NCBI RefSeq assembly: GCF_040833985.1
Contig: NZ_CP162139.1
Location: 2,438,001-2,502,000 of the forward strand
Reading direction: 5' to 3'
From: Leptospira sp. WS4.C2
GTDB lineage: Bacteria; Spirochaetota; Leptospiria; Leptospirales; Leptospiraceae
Length of the DNA: 64,000 nt
Shown here: positions 1-9,999 of the stretch, in pieces
Layout: each line of letters opens with the position of its first letter
Position numbering within the stretch: the first letter of the stretch is position 1
Program-made: the position numbers and the translations under genes
Notes under the pieces: generated by a model
Told to the model about the DNA's origin: nothing
Seen by the model: the letters and a program-made list of their open reading frames with translations, nothing else
The model's database searches: none

Positions 1-1635
1 CGTTCCGACCAAAAAGGGAATACTTATTTTTTTCCCACCAAACTCAGCTATGAAAGCGAATTAGAATCGATGATCCGTAAAACGATGGAGTCTTTCGGAT
101 ACATTCCCATGAAGGATTTTGTATTGGATGTAATCACCCGAGGAAAAGAAACAGCAAAACTTGTGGAGATCATTCCCGGTTACCATCTCATTTTGCCAAA
201 TGGTTCGCATCATCCAGAATATGCGCGCCACCTCGCCGTTCAACTGGATGGTCTAAGGACTTTTGCATTTCCGTACCTCAAACGTTATGCATCGGAAAAT
301 AAATACACGGGTTTTTTAGAAAAATTGAACGAACTAGAAACGGCTCTCCCCAGAGGAACGGAAGACCTTCTCAAAGCAGGTGTTAGCTTTATTCCGAACC
401 TCACAACACTCCTTCAAGAATTTCCTTATGATAAAATTACAAGCGAAGAAGGAAAACGAGTAGGAAACTCGGTAAGGGAAAGTCTCCTTATTTTAGATAA
501 ACTTAGCAAACGCCTAAAAGAGCAGAAAAAAGAAGATGCCGAGGAAGCAGTTACTTCACTTATCAAATTACTGGGAACAAAAATCGAAAACAATACGGCA
601 AACACACTCACACTCACCAAACTTAATTTAAATGCGGAGATTAAATCCCTAGGATTAAAAAGTGAATCAGAATATGCAAAAGCCATTACCCAAATCGTAA
701 GTTCCCTTTCTGAAATTTATGGCTGTTTGGAAATGAAAGAGGACAACTTCCATATTCTCTTTGCCCTAGATCAGAAAAAACTTTCTAAGGTCGAAGCCAA
801 TACATTCACACTGGCAAAAACTGATTCCAATTATAGAAACGAACTTCCGATCCTTGACCAGATTCGTGTGATTCTAAAAAACAGATCCGATCAAAATATT
901 GACAAAGAAGAAATTCTAGAAAAAGAAATAGAAGAAGAAACAATTTCGAACCAAAACCTTCCGCATGAATCAAGAATTTCTTTTTCGGCGCTTCAGGAAA
1001 AATTTCATGTTCCTGTTGGCGTTTTTACTTTCCTAACATTAGCCTCTGTTACGACAGTAGTTTCGCTTTTACTAGGATCTTTGGAATACATTGCCAGTGG
1101 TTTTTTCTTTAGTTTTCTTGTAGGCCTCACACTCGGTTACCTTTATCGCTCTGATGGAAAACAAAAACCAACAGTGGAAAAACAAACTCTATCCACTCCG
1201 AAAGAAAACAGGTCACTAGGCATCGCGAAGGTGGCAGAAGGATTTATTTATCCTAAAAAATTCAATAGCATCGCCGAAAAAGTTTATGATTTCAAAAGAT
1301 TACGAAACCGTATAGAAGATTGTGTGGAAGAAATCAAAATGCACCTTCCAGCGATTGACCAAAAAAAAGATTCTAACAAAATTGTAGCTGAGATTGAACA
1401 TGCCATCTTACAAATTTCTGTAGTGATGAAGATTCCAGAAGCGATCCAATTAAAAAACAGACCAAGAGAACTCATCCTATGCAAATCGGACTTTCGGACC
1501 ATCTTATTTAGAACCCAATTGGCTGAGTATTACCGAAAGGAAGCAAGTATCTATAAATCGGATCGTGACCAAATGGACTACATTCAGTTTATCATTCGAG
1601 AATTAGAATTTGGCTATAATAAATATTTAAAATGA
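1..1635 (+). CDS. Unidentified membrane protein, 5' end outside window
   Basis: The reading frame is open from base 1, so the gene starts before the window and 544 residues plus the stop are visible. An internal ATG at 70 has no special claim to be the start. The visible protein is mostly charged and helical. One hydrophobic block, encoded at about 1003-1145, could form two closely spaced membrane helices, followed by an Arg/Lys-rich stretch. The region before the block is Glu-rich and low in complexity. No catalytic motif or named family was recognised. It is followed after 13 bases by the LRR lipoprotein gene on the same strand, so the two may be cotranscribed. The coding call is secure. 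The function is unknown. Confidence 0.8.
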   Translation, partial: RSDQKGNTYFFPTKLSYESELESMIRKTMESFGYIPMKDFVLDVITRGKETAKLVEIIPGYHLILPNGSHHPEYARHLAVQLDGLRTFAFPYLKRYASENKYTGFLEKLNELETALPRGTEDLLKAGVSFIPNLTTLLQEFPYDKITSEEGKRVGNSVRESLLILDKLSKRLKEQKKEDAEEAVTSLIKLLGTKIENNTANTLTLTKLNLNAEIKSLGLKSESEYAKAITQIVSSLSEIYGCLEMKEDNFHILFALDQKKLSKVEANTFTLAKTDSNYRNELPILDQIRVILKNRSDQNIDKEEILEKEIEEETISNQNLPHESRISFSALQEKFHVPVGVFTFLTLASVTTVVSLLLGSLEYIASGFFFSFLVGLTLGYLYRSDGKQKPTVEKQTLSTPKENRSLGIAKVAEGFIYPKKFNSIAEKVYDFKRLRNRIEDCVEEIKMHLPAIDQKKDSNKIVAEIEHAILQISVVMKIPEAIQLKNRPRELILCKSDFRTILFRTQLAEYYRKEASIYKSDRDQMDYIQFIIRELEFGYNKYLK

Positions 1636-1648
1636 GAAATCTGGTTTT

Positions 1649-2278
1649 ATGAAGTCTTTTGTTTATCAAACACTTACCATATTTTTTATTACAGCCTTAT
1701 TTCTCCATTGCAATAAGGAAGTGGTCAATGCAGAGGAATGGTTAGAAAACCATAAGGAAGATCGGGTTCTCAACCTTTCAAACAAAGAAGTGGGAGTTTT
1801 ACCTGCATCCATTGGCAATTTGACTAAGGTAGAGGAACTGACTCTCCAATACGACTCGCTAAAAGAGATCCCGAAAGAAATCGGAAACCTTAAACAATTG
1901 AGAATTTTGAATCTGTTCGGAAACCCTATCAGAACCTTACCAGATGAAATTGGTAATTTAGAAAACTTAGAAATCCTACTTCTTGGTAGAACGGAACTAA
2001 ATGAAATTCCACCGGTGATAGCACGTTTGCAAAAATTAAAAACGCTCGCTTTGGATGAAACGAAAGTCCGTCTAACAGAGGCTGATGTTGAGGTGATTGC
2101 GAGTCTTCCGAATTTAGAGATCCTTGATCTAACACTGATGCGAGAATACAAAACTCTCCCGAAAAACCTATCTAAATTGAATTCCCTGAAACATCTTGTT
2201 TTACAAAAGACCTTACTCGAAAAATCAGATGTGGTACGACTACGGGACGAACTTCCCAAGGTTCGAGTCAAACTCTAA
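1649..2278 (+). CDS. Leucine-rich-repeat lipoprotein
   Basis: The 209-residue protein starts with a hydrophobic signal segment that ends in a lipobox-like LFLHC, so Cys21 is the likely lipidated residue and the protein would sit on a membrane facing the periplasm or the surface. From about residue 40 it consists of LRRs with the usual spacing of Leu and Asn (for example NLTKVEELTLQ, NLKQLRILNLFGNP and NLENLEILLLG). LRR proteins are abundant in Leptospira and usually mediate protein-protein contacts. The partner cannot be read from the sequence. It follows the preceding membrane-protein gene closely. Confidence 0.85.
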   Translation: MKSFVYQTLTIFFITALFLHCNKEVVNAEEWLENHKEDRVLNLSNKEVGVLPASIGNLTKVEELTLQYDSLKEIPKEIGNLKQLRILNLFGNPIRTLPDEIGNLENLEILLLGRTELNEIPPVIARLQKLKTLALDETKVRLTEADVEVIASLPNLEILDLTLMREYKTLPKNLSKLNSLKHLVLQKTLLEKSDVVRLRDELPKVRVKL

Positions 2279-2337
2279 GAACTAAAGATTTTTTTTCCGT
2301 TTTCTCTTTGGCCTAGACCCCAAAAATTGGTCTTAAT

Positions 2338-5088
2338 ATGGCCAAACCAGAAACGGAAAATCCTTATTCTAAAACGGTTCTCCTCCCAGAGACCTCCTTC
2401 CCCATGAAAGCCGACCTGGCAAATCGGGAACCTGGTCAGATTAAGATTTGGAAGGATAAAAAAGTCTTCCAAACCATGAAGGAGATTCGTAAATCCAAAC
2501 CTTCGTTTGTATTACACGATGGACCCCCTTACGCCAATGGAAATTTCCATGTAGGCCACTCTCTCAATAAAATTCTAAAAGATATCATTGTTAAATCCAA
2601 ATCACTTGCGGGCTTTCACGCAGACATGATTCCTGGATGGGATTGCCATGGTCTTCCCATCGAAGTACAGGTGTTAAAGAATCTTGGCAAAGAAGCGAGG
2701 AACACAAGTCCGAGCGACCTTAGAAAAAAATGCCGCGAGTATGCAACAGAATTTGTTGGCAAACAAGGGGAAGACCTCAGTCGGTTTTTATGTTTCTGGG
2801 AAGAAGATAGAAAGTATCTCACCATGGCTCCGGAATTTGAAGCAAGGATTGTGGAAGTTTTTGGATCTCTTTTTGAAAAAGGATATATCTACAAAGGAAA
2901 AAAACCTGTGTATTGGTGTATTGATCTAGCGACAGCTCACGCAGAAGCTGAAATCGAATACCAAAACCATGTTTCACCTTCCATCTATGTAAAGTTTGCT
3001 GTGAAGGGCGAAAAAGATACCTATTGCCTGATTTGGACCACAACTCCTTGGACACTTCCTGCAAACCTTGCCATTTGTTTTAATCAAGATTTGGACTACT
3101 CTCTTTTCCAGTCGGACACTCATGGTAGGCTCATCCTTGCGGACGGCTTAAAAGAAGCAGTAGAACAAAAAACGGGAATTACACTCACAAAAATTCATTC
3201 TTTAACAAGTGCAGATCTGGGAAAGATGACCTTCTTACATCCGTTTATCGAGAGAGACTCCATTCCTCTTTTTGGAAACCATGTCACTCTCGATGCGGGA
3301 ACGGGTTGTGTCCACACAGCTCCTGGCCACGGAACAGACGACTACCGTGTGGGAACTGCGGCAGGCCTTCCTCCTCTTTCTCCAGTAGATGATTACGGCC
3401 GTTATACGGATGAATTTGAAATGATGAAGGGAATCAAAATTTGGGATGCTAATCCTAAAATTGTGGACCTCCTCAGAGAAAAAAATGCACTCGTCCACTA
3501 TTCTGAATTCACTCACTCCTATCCTCATAGTTGGAGGAGTAAAAAACCTCTGATCTTTCGGGCCACACCACAATGGTTTTTTTCCATCGACCATGCGGGG
3601 CTTAGAGAAGAATCATTGAAGGCCATCGACAAAGTTCAGTGGATTCCCGATTGGGGGATCACTCGGATTCGTTCCATGGTGGAATCGAGACCTGACTGGT
3701 GTTTGTCGAGACAAAGGAATTGGGGCGTTCCCATTCCCTCTTTTACTTGTAAGTCTTGTGGGTTTACCCATTTAGATGACAAAACCATCCAACATTTCAT
3801 CCAAATTGTGAAAAAAGAAGGAATCGAAGTTTGGTATGAAAGAGAAGCCAAAGACCTTTTGCCTGAAGGAACCAAATGTTCCAAATGCGGATCGGAAGAA
3901 CTCAAACAAGACAAAGATATTTTGGATGTTTGGTTTGACTCTGGCGTTTCCAGCTTTGCTGTGTTTGGTGATTCTCTGGATCGCGAACCCGCTGACTTGT
4001 ATTTGGAAGGTTCCGACCAACATAGAGGTTGGTTCCAATCTTCTCTTTGGCCGTCTATGGCGATCCGAAAAAAACCACCCTATAAATCTGTCCTTACCCA
4101 CGGTTATGTGTTAGATGAAAAAGGACATGCCATGTCTAAATCCCTTGGGAATGTCATCAATCCCACAACGGATATCATCAACCAATACGGGGCCGATATC
4201 CTAAGGCTTTGGGTTTCGACCCAAGACTTTAGAGACGATGTCAAAATCGGTAAAGACTCGATCAAAACGGTAGCCGAAGCCTATCGCAAAATTCGAAACA
4301 CATTCCGGTATCTGTTAGGCAATACAAATGCAGAAACTCTTACATGGAATCTAAAGAAAGAAGACTTAGAACCTATCGATAGGTATTATCTGCATAAACT
4401 GGCAAAACTTAATGAAGATGCCAAAAAACTCTACGAGAACTACCACTTCCACCAAGTGTATCATAAAGTTTTAGTGTTTTGCACAGTGGATCTTTCACAG
4501 GACTATTTCGAAATCATCCGGGACAGAATGTACTGTGACGCCAAGGATTCAAAAACAAGAAAGTCTTCTGAATATGCACTGGCTTTGATTTTAGAAACCC
4601 TAACAAAAATCTTAGCACCTATCCTATCTTTCACAACAGAAGAGGTATGGAATGAATTTGGAGCCAAGGACTCTGTTTTTTATTCTGACTTTTCCGACTT
4701 AACCGCATGGTTGGATTCGGATTTAGAATCCAAATTCGCACCAGTGTTTCAAACCAAGGAAGTCGTACAAAAAGCCTTAGAAGAAGCAAGAAAATTAGGA
4801 AAACTAGGAAAGTCTTTGGAAGCGGAAGTTTTGGTATTAGGTGACTCTCTGAAACAAACTGGCTGGAACAAAGAAGACTTAAGTCTCTTCTTTGTGGTAT
4901 CCGAAGTGACATTAGAAGCTAGTGGCATCAGAGAAGTTTTTTCAGAGTGGAAAGGGGAAAAGGATTCCATCCAAATCCGTAAACCTCTACACCACGAATG
5001 CCCACGCTGTTGGCGTCATGTTTCACAAACAGAAGGAACACTTTGTCTTCGGTGCGAAGGAGTGGTTTCTAAACTTTCAACAAAGTAG
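2338..5088 (+). CDS. ileS: Isoleucyl-tRNA synthetase
   Basis: This cytoplasmic class I aminoacyl-tRNA synthetase charges tRNA-Ile. The 916-residue length fits bacterial IleRS. The HIGH signature appears as HVGH (residues 71-74) after PPYANGN. The KMSKS loop appears as AMSKS (about 598-602), followed by LGNVINP. The editing (CP1) domain lies between them and includes the [10 protein letters not shown] motif. The C-terminal zinc finger CPRCWRH...CLRC, typical of the eubacterial type, is intact. A probable terminator follows. No T-box leader is visible in the short upstream region. Confidence 0.98.
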   Translation: MAKPETENPYSKTVLLPETSFPMKADLANREPGQIKIWKDKKVFQTMKEIRKSKPSFVLHDGPPYANGNFHVGHSLNKILKDIIVKSKSLAGFHADMIPGWDCHGLPIEVQVLKNLGKEARNTSPSDLRKKCREYATEFVGKQGEDLSRFLCFWEEDRKYLTMAPEFEARIVEVFGSLFEKGYIYKGKKPVYWCIDLATAHAEAEIEYQNHVSPSIYVKFAVKGEKDTYCLIWTTTPWTLPANLAICFNQDLDYSLFQSDTHGRLILADGLKEAVEQKTGITLTKIHSLTSADLGKMTFLHPFIERDSIPLFGNHVTLDAGTGCVHTAPGHGTDDYRVGTAAGLPPLSPVDDYGRYTDEFEMMKGIKIWDANPKIVDLLREKNALVHYSEFTHSYPHSWRSKKPLIFRATPQWFFSIDHAGLREESLKAIDKVQWIPDWGITRIRSMVESRPDWCLSRQRNWGVPIPSFTCKSCGFTHLDDKTIQHFIQIVKKEGIEVWYEREAKDLLPEGTKCSKCGSEELKQDKDILDVWFDSGVSSFAVFGDSLDREPADLYLEGSDQHRGWFQSSLWPSMAIRKKPPYKSVLTHGYVLDEKGHAMSKSLGNVINPTTDIINQYGADILRLWVSTQDFRDDVKIGKDSIKTVAEAYRKIRNTFRYLLGNTNAETLTWNLKKEDLEPIDRYYLHKLAKLNEDAKKLYENYHFHQVYHKVLVFCTVDLSQDYFEIIRDRMYCDAKDSKTRKSSEYALALILETLTKILAPILSFTTEEVWNEFGAKDSVFYSDFSDLTAWLDSDLESKFAPVFQTKEVVQKALEEARKLGKLGKSLEAEVLVLGDSLKQTGWNKEDLSLFFVVSEVTLEASGIREVFSEWKGEKDSIQIRKPLHHECPRCWRHVSQTEGTLCLRCEGVVSKLSTK

Positions 5089-5132
5089 AAGTAAAACCAA
5101 AAACCGGCTAGTTCGCGATTTAAATAATGAAA

Positions 5133-5182
5133 GAAAGGTCTATCAATGTTTGTTTTGAACCAACAGAGATAGGCCTTTTTAT
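5133..5182 (+). terminator. Probable ileS terminator
   Basis: An inverted repeat, AGGTCTATC at about 5136-5144 and GATAGGCCT at about 5168-5176, is separated by a loop of over 20 bases and followed by TTTTT. It lies 45 bases after the ileS stop. The large loop makes it less certain than a compact hairpin. Confidence 0.55.
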
Positions 5183-5260
5183 TTGAGACAGATGATTCAT
5201 CCTAAATGATTAGGATATTATAGACAATTTCCACCAAATTCTAGTTCTGCGAATTTGACA

Positions 5261-6886
5261 CTATAGTGAATTTTTTCGAAACCTACGAAGGAACCTTCCT
5301 AAAATGATCTCTGCTTCTGGAAGTTTGGTAAAACCGGCCAAGGCAAAGTAAATGAACACCGCAGGAAGAATGGATACTATAAGACAAATCCGGCTCACAT
5401 TGGCAAAACCGAGATCCCAACCTTCGGAAAGGTAAGTTACCAAAAAAGGTTTTCCTACCCACTCTGACAAAACAAGCCAAAAGAGAAGTCCAAATAAAGC
5501 AGGCACCATTTTCAAAATCCGAAGCCAAACAGTAAGGAAGGGAATTTTTACTTGGTGCGATTTTAAATAAAACAGGAGGAGCGAAGAAGTGACCGATGCA
5601 CTGAGAGCGGATGCCAAAGCAATGGCCGAATGTTTTAAAAAATACATAAGGCCAATACTTACCACTACACTGAGTCCAAAGGAAACCAGTTGGATCCGCA
5701 AAGGAGTTTTTGTATCTGAAAAAGCATAATAAGAAGAAACCAAAACTTTATTGATGCTATAAAACGGAATAGCGAATGAATAAAATACCAAAGGATAGAG
5801 AGCAGTGATCGTTGCTAAATGGTCCCAACGCCCCCCATAATAAATAGAATCCAAAACCGTTTCACCAAGGACCGCCAAACCAATGCTTGCTGGTAGAGTT
5901 AAAAAGAAAGCAAAAGACAAAACATCGGCAATTTCTTTTGGAACATTTTCTTCACGTCCCTCGCGGAGGTCTTTCAAAAGCGAAGGGAGGATAGTCGTTG
6001 CCAAGGCCACTCCAATGATTCCTGTGGGAAGTTGGACAAGCCTTTGAGAATAATCCAAACTCACGACTGCCCCAAGGCCTGGGTTTTGGTTTTGGATGTA
6101 GTTGGCAAGGAAGATGTCCACAAGGAGTCCGATTTGATAGAAACTTCCCCCAAGGGCCGCCGGTAACATGAGTTTAAAGATTTTGCGAATTGCCGGATGT
6201 TGAAAGTCCAGACGAAAGATGGGACCATATCCAGTTTTATAAACATACCAGCCTTGTACGAGAAGTTGTAAGACACCTCCCGTCACAATTCCATAAGTCA
6301 GAACAAACACTTTATCTCGAATCTCATGGTAAAAAGGAAAAACAAAAATAAATACAATCAGATAACTGAAGTTAAGGATGATTGGGGAAAGAGAAGGAAC
6401 AAAATAGTTATGATGGGAGTTGGAAATCGACATAAATATCGATGACAAACTTGCCGTCATAATCAAAAAAAACAAAACTAACGAAAGTTCTACGACAAGA
6501 GCCCCATATTCGGGAGATCCTCCCACAAGAGCCGGTAAAAAACCTGCAGCAAAAAACCAAAAAAGAGCCACAAAGATAGACAAACAAAGAAATAAAAAAC
6601 TAAGCACAGTTCCCGACATCACCCGCGCTTCCTCTACACCCATCTTTTCATATTCAGAAAAAATCGGCATAAAAGATTGGCTTAAGGTCCCTTCCGCAAG
6701 TAGGTTACGAAACATATTGGGAAGTCGGTAAGCAACACTAAAGGCAGAGGCGACCATACCTGTTCCAAAACTAACAGCCATAAAGTGGTCTCGAATAAGA
6801 CCTAAAATGCGAGATAAAAAGGTATAAAAAGAAAGGGCAAGCGAACGCCTGGTGCTTGACTCACTTCCCTTGGCTTGTTTTGTCAT
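5261..6886 (-). CDS. murJ: Lipid II flippase MurJ (MviN)
   Basis: This is a polytopic inner-membrane protein of the MOP superfamily that flips lipid II to the periplasm for peptidoglycan synthesis. The 541 residues have about 13-14 hydrophobic segments. The N-terminal FLSRILGLIRDHFMA and VAYRLPNMFRNLLAEGTLS are characteristic of MurJ, as is the SQRLVQLPTGIIGVALAT region in the middle. It is the last gene of a four-gene minus-strand run (lipB, a sensor-like protein, a STAS protein, murJ), 11 bases after the STAS gene. That suggests coexpression of envelope genes with a regulatory pair. Confidence 0.97.
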   Translation of the reverse strand: MTKQAKGSESSTRRSLALSFYTFLSRILGLIRDHFMAVSFGTGMVASAFSVAYRLPNMFRNLLAEGTLSQSFMPIFSEYEKMGVEEARVMSGTVLSFLFLCLSIFVALFWFFAAGFLPALVGGSPEYGALVVELSLVLFFLIMTASLSSIFMSISNSHHNYFVPSLSPIILNFSYLIVFIFVFPFYHEIRDKVFVLTYGIVTGGVLQLLVQGWYVYKTGYGPIFRLDFQHPAIRKIFKLMLPAALGGSFYQIGLLVDIFLANYIQNQNPGLGAVVSLDYSQRLVQLPTGIIGVALATTILPSLLKDLREGREENVPKEIADVLSFAFFLTLPASIGLAVLGETVLDSIYYGGRWDHLATITALYPLVFYSFAIPFYSINKVLVSSYYAFSDTKTPLRIQLVSFGLSVVVSIGLMYFLKHSAIALASALSASVTSSLLLFYLKSHQVKIPFLTVWLRILKMVPALFGLLFWLVLSEWVGKPFLVTYLSEGWDLGFANVSRICLIVSILPAVFIYFALAGFTKLPEAEIILGRFLRRFRKNSL

Positions 6887-6897
6887 AAGACCAGAAT

Positions 6898-7764
6898 TTA
6901 GAGGGGATTCAATTTTTCAAGAAAACGTACAGAACCATTTGGGCTCATTTCAAACTGAGTGGAACAACCTGGGCATTCATGTTTGCCAAATTTATGAAGT
7001 CTAAGCCTTGTGCCACAAACTTCGCATTGGATGATCCGTTCGACAGTTTCCAATTGTTTGGTTTTCGATTGGATATAACTCGGAATCGTGACTCGTTTCT
7101 CTTCTTTTTCTGGAGAAGTTTTATAAACAGAAAATCTTCTTTCTAATTCATGATTCAAAGTCTCTTTGATTTCCAATCGCAGGCTATTGAGTTTTTCTTC
7201 CAAAACCGTTTCCATCGGAGAAGAACTGGTTTTAGCCGTGATAGCCTGTTCTGTTTCTTCCCCATCGGAAATAGATTCTAGTTGGGAGACCGGTTCTTTC
7301 GAACCAAGGGAAGAATCCCTATCCTTGGATTTGCCTGTAAAATAAAAACGGATTCGGCTTTCGCTCGTGGCAGTTGGGGATGGGGCGGACTCCGTAGGTG
7401 AAGGTTTTGTTTCTTTGGAACCGGTGCGTTTTGGATCCATTTGCAAAAGAAAGGATTCCGCTTGGCTATGGCCACGAAAGATCGGAAGGCGATCAAAAAG
7501 TCCGACCAGACTCAAAACATCTTCGACTTCTTGTTTCACTCCATAAATGGCATAAACGGCACCCATCTTTGTGATTTGTTTATGGATTTTTACAAGGATA
7601 CTGATCCCATTCGATGTGATAAAATCTAAAGCACCAAATTGAAATAAAAACTTTCGATACCCTTTGCCTACTTGGGATTCAAAGTAACGATAGAAATCCT
7701 CGGCACTGGCTCCGTCCAAACCACCTTTCAGCTGAATTGAAAAAACTTTATCTTTGGGTTCCAT
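6898..7764 (-). CDS. STAS-domain protein with C-terminal zinc ribbon
   Basis: The first ~110 residues of this 288-residue protein look like a STAS (anti-sigma-antagonist-like) domain, with an amphipathic FLFQFGALDFITSNGISILVKIHKQ core. The usual DSSG loop reads ITSNG, so the classical phospho-serine position is not clearly conserved. The middle (about 115-230) is Ser/Thr/Pro/Glu-rich and probably disordered. The C-terminus has CEVCG...HECPGC, two CxxC knuckles that should bind zinc. A Shine-Dalgarno AGGA lies inside the last codons of the preceding gene. Coupling to the upstream two-TM protein is likely. A role in a partner-switching pathway is an inference. Confidence 0.8.
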   Translation of the reverse strand: MEPKDKVFSIQLKGGLDGASAEDFYRYFESQVGKGYRKFLFQFGALDFITSNGISILVKIHKQITKMGAVYAIYGVKQEVEDVLSLVGLFDRLPIFRGHSQAESFLLQMDPKRTGSKETKPSPTESAPSPTATSESRIRFYFTGKSKDRDSSLGSKEPVSQLESISDGEETEQAITAKTSSSPMETVLEEKLNSLRLEIKETLNHELERRFSVYKTSPEKEEKRVTIPSYIQSKTKQLETVERIIQCEVCGTRLRLHKFGKHECPGCSTQFEMSPNGSVRFLEKLNPL

Positions 7765-7767
7765 ATT

Positions 7768-8763
7768 CTATCCTAAAAAGATCGCATCGCGGATCGGTGT
7801 TTGGTGGGAATCTGAAGAAATAGTAGAAACCAGTGGACCTTCCGATAGGATTTCTACTTCACTAGCTGCCCCATTACTCGCAGGGGTTTCCCTGTTTGGT
7901 CCTTCTGTTAAGTCGACAACCGGTTCCATAGGACTTTCTTTTGTTTCAAAAGTTTCTACGGTTTTTTTCTCAAAAAGAGGTAAACCTGTAGATTCTTTTG
8001 GAGTTACATTAGAATCTTTGGCAACTAACATGGTATAGGCCACAAAAGCCCCTGTCAAAATCAAACTCACAACAAATGCAAAAAGAATGTAATTAATTAC
8101 CATCCACTCCACAAGTTTCCATTGATTTTCAAAGAGTAATCCTAAGTTCCCTCGTTCATAAACCAAAATGACAAGACCTGATACATCCAGGGTTCCTGGT
8201 TTGTAAAGAGGAGAAGTAAGTCTTACCGTATTCGACTTTGCCAGTGGCAAATAAGAAATGACCCATTCAAAACCAGAACGAACCTTGGGATCTCGTTTGG
8301 AATTAAGGATAGGATTTTCTCCATTTTCTGCCTCCGACCATTCCCATTTTTTCATCCGAATTCCTTTTTTAAAGAAAGTAGAATGGAGGAGTGTCTCGTC
8401 CGGTTTTCTATTTTTTAGTTCTTCGGGTGTGTAAATGGTATCTGTAGAAACAAGGAGAGTCGCATCCGCAGAATACAAGCTGATCTTTTTGATACGAAAC
8501 TCTTCGGGATCATTTTTGGATTGTTCCACGTATCGATGGAACATTTTTTCCAACTCCACATAACCTTCGTTCTGTAGTCTTTGTTCCGAACTTTTAGCAA
8601 GTGCTAGTGTCAAATCCCGAGCCCTATGGTCAGAAACAAACTGCTCTTGGGTGAGTGCATTTTGTAAAGATTCATAAAAAGTCCAAACCACGGCGCTTAG
8701 GGCCAAGGTCTCACAGAGGAAAAAGAAAAGAATAAAGGATAGAAAAAAACGTGAATATTTCAT
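7768..8763 (-). CDS. Two-TM sensor-like membrane protein
   Basis: This 331-residue protein has an N-terminal membrane helix (about residues 7-27), a roughly 190-residue extracytoplasmic region, a second helix (about 225-250) and an acidic, Ser/Thr-rich cytoplasmic tail of about 80 residues. The architecture matches bacterial extracytoplasmic sensor modules, but no kinase, HAMP or GGDEF output domain follows. The next gene, three bases downstream, encodes the STAS/zinc-ribbon protein and could be the output partner. A strong ribosome site (AAGGGGG) supports the start. The family was not recognised. Confidence 0.75.
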   Translation of the reverse strand: MKYSRFFLSFILFFFLCETLALSAVVWTFYESLQNALTQEQFVSDHRARDLTLALAKSSEQRLQNEGYVELEKMFHRYVEQSKNDPEEFRIKKISLYSADATLLVSTDTIYTPEELKNRKPDETLLHSTFFKKGIRMKKWEWSEAENGENPILNSKRDPKVRSGFEWVISYLPLAKSNTVRLTSPLYKPGTLDVSGLVILVYERGNLGLLFENQWKLVEWMVINYILFAFVVSLILTGAFVAYTMLVAKDSNVTPKESTGLPLFEKKTVETFETKESPMEPVVDLTEGPNRETPASNGAASEVEILSEGPLVSTISSDSHQTPIRDAIFLG

Positions 8764-8823
8764 AGATCCCCCTTATACCTTTCGGCCAAACCAATGGATT
8801 TACAGAGGAAAATACAAAGGAAA

Positions 8824-9483
8824 TTAAGGAAGTAAGTCTAGAAATGTATTAGCAAAACTCAAAACAAACTGAGTCCGTTTCTTCGGGAAATCCTCATCCT
8901 TTCCTAACCGAAGAAGCGAAGTCATATCTTCGGATCTGGCACCACAAGGATTGATGAGGGAAAAGGTCTTCAGGTCATTCACTGCATTCAAAGCAAATCC
9001 AAAACTGGTAAAGTAAGACTTCGCATAGATTCCTTCGGAGATGAGTTTTAATTTGGGCTCCTCTACCAAATAAAGGCCTGGGGCTTTTGGATTTTCTTCC
9101 ACAGTAAGCCCCCAAGTTTCTTTGACAGCCGCCACCAAACTTTGGTTTAAACTCCGTAAAAAATCACCGAGACTTAAGTTTCGTTTTTTCAAATCAATCT
9201 GCAGGTATCCCACAATTTGGCCTGGTTCATGTGCAGTAAAATCCCCTCCTCTTTGCAGAGTGATCAGTTCCACACCCAAGGAAGACAAAAGACTTGGGGA
9301 AACCAAAAGATTTTCCGCTTTCGCACCTATGCCCCCTGTTAAACATGGACTGTGTTCTAAAAAGAGCATGGATTCCCTTCGATTTTTCCTGGAATTTTCC
9401 TGGAATTTCACGTATCTTAAGTACGGAACAATCGAAGGAAACAGGTAAGAAGGAAGTCCTTTTCGATGGAGAAACTTTGTCAT
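8824..9483 (-). CDS. lipB: Octanoyltransferase LipB
   Basis: It transfers octanoate from acyl carrier protein to lipoyl-domain proteins, the first step of lipoate synthesis in the cytoplasm. The 219-residue protein has the family signatures RGGDFTAHEPGQIVGY (from residue 79), the conserved lysine segment KLISEG (Lys146) and FGFALN followed by INPCG with catalytic Cys180. The common HGPGQ appears here as HEPGQ. The ATG at 9483 has AAGGA just upstream and lies inside the divergently read DUF4065 gene, giving an 18-base head-to-head overlap. It heads the minus-strand run that ends with murJ. Confidence 0.95.
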   Translation of the reverse strand: MTKFLHRKGLPSYLFPSIVPYLRYVKFQENSRKNRRESMLFLEHSPCLTGGIGAKAENLLVSPSLLSSLGVELITLQRGGDFTAHEPGQIVGYLQIDLKKRNLSLGDFLRSLNQSLVAAVKETWGLTVEENPKAPGLYLVEEPKLKLISEGIYAKSYFTSFGFALNAVNDLKTFSLINPCGARSEDMTSLLRLGKDEDFPKKRTQFVLSFANTFLDLLP

Positions 9484-9999
9484 GCGATCCTTTGGATCCT
9501 CGAAAAATCACCCAATGGTAGAGCCCGCCTCGATTTGGCGAAACTCCTTTACTATTCGGATGGTGTTCATTTCCAAAAACATGCGGAGATGATCACAAGA
9601 GGAGACTATATCCACTTAGAAGACTCCCCTTACCCCGTCAAACTGAACGAAGCCCTTTTATTTCTAAAAGAAAGAGGCCATATTGACGCCATTCCCAAAA
9701 TAGCGGGAAATGGAATCCAAGGGTTTACTTTACGGTTCCTAAAACCTATGGATGGGCTCGTCCTTTCCCGGGAAGACAAACGGGTGATGATGAAGGTTGT
9801 GGAAGCTTTCCGTGGCCGTGTGGTCGATGAAAATCGTCACTACCCCAACCTCTACGAAAATTATGTAGTCACCCCCCTCTTCGATTCCATTCCTTTTTCT
9901 GTAGATCGGATCAATACGAAAATCCATGTTCTCGTCCAAAAAAGCCTTTTGAATCTATCAGGCAAAATGTTTAGAGTTTTATTTGAGAGGTCAGAATGA
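9466..9999 (+). CDS. DUF4065 (SocA/Panacea-like) protein
   Basis: This 177-residue protein has an N-terminal layout typical of the DUF4065 family: an early helix, then [19 protein letters not shown], then a segment on strand-helix geometry with [18 protein letters not shown]. Members include the SocA proteolytic adaptor and Panacea-containing antitoxins. No toxin-like partner adjoins it. Its neighbours are lipB (divergent, overlapping) and panD, whose ATG overlaps its TGA as ATGA, so it is translationally coupled to panD. A ribosome site AAGGAAG precedes the start. A housekeeping or adaptor role is as plausible as an antitoxin role. Confidence 0.75.
   Translation: MEKLCHAILWILEKSPNGRARLDLAKLLYYSDGVHFQKHAEMITRGDYIHLEDSPYPVKLNEALLFLKERGHIDAIPKIAGNGIQGFTLRFLKPMDGLVLSREDKRVMMKVVEAFRGRVVDENRHYPNLYENYVVTPLFDSIPFSVDRINTKIHVLVQKSLLNLSGKMFRVLFERSE

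Noticed and set aside
1666..2271. A 201-residue minus-strand frame opposite the LRR lipoprotein
   Set aside because: The Ser/Arg/Phe repeats mirror the Leu-rich repeats of the true gene on the other strand.
9466..9999. DUF4065 protein as antitoxin of a toxin-antitoxin system
   Set aside because: No toxin-like gene adjoins it. The neighbours are lipB and panD, both housekeeping genes, so I did not call a system.
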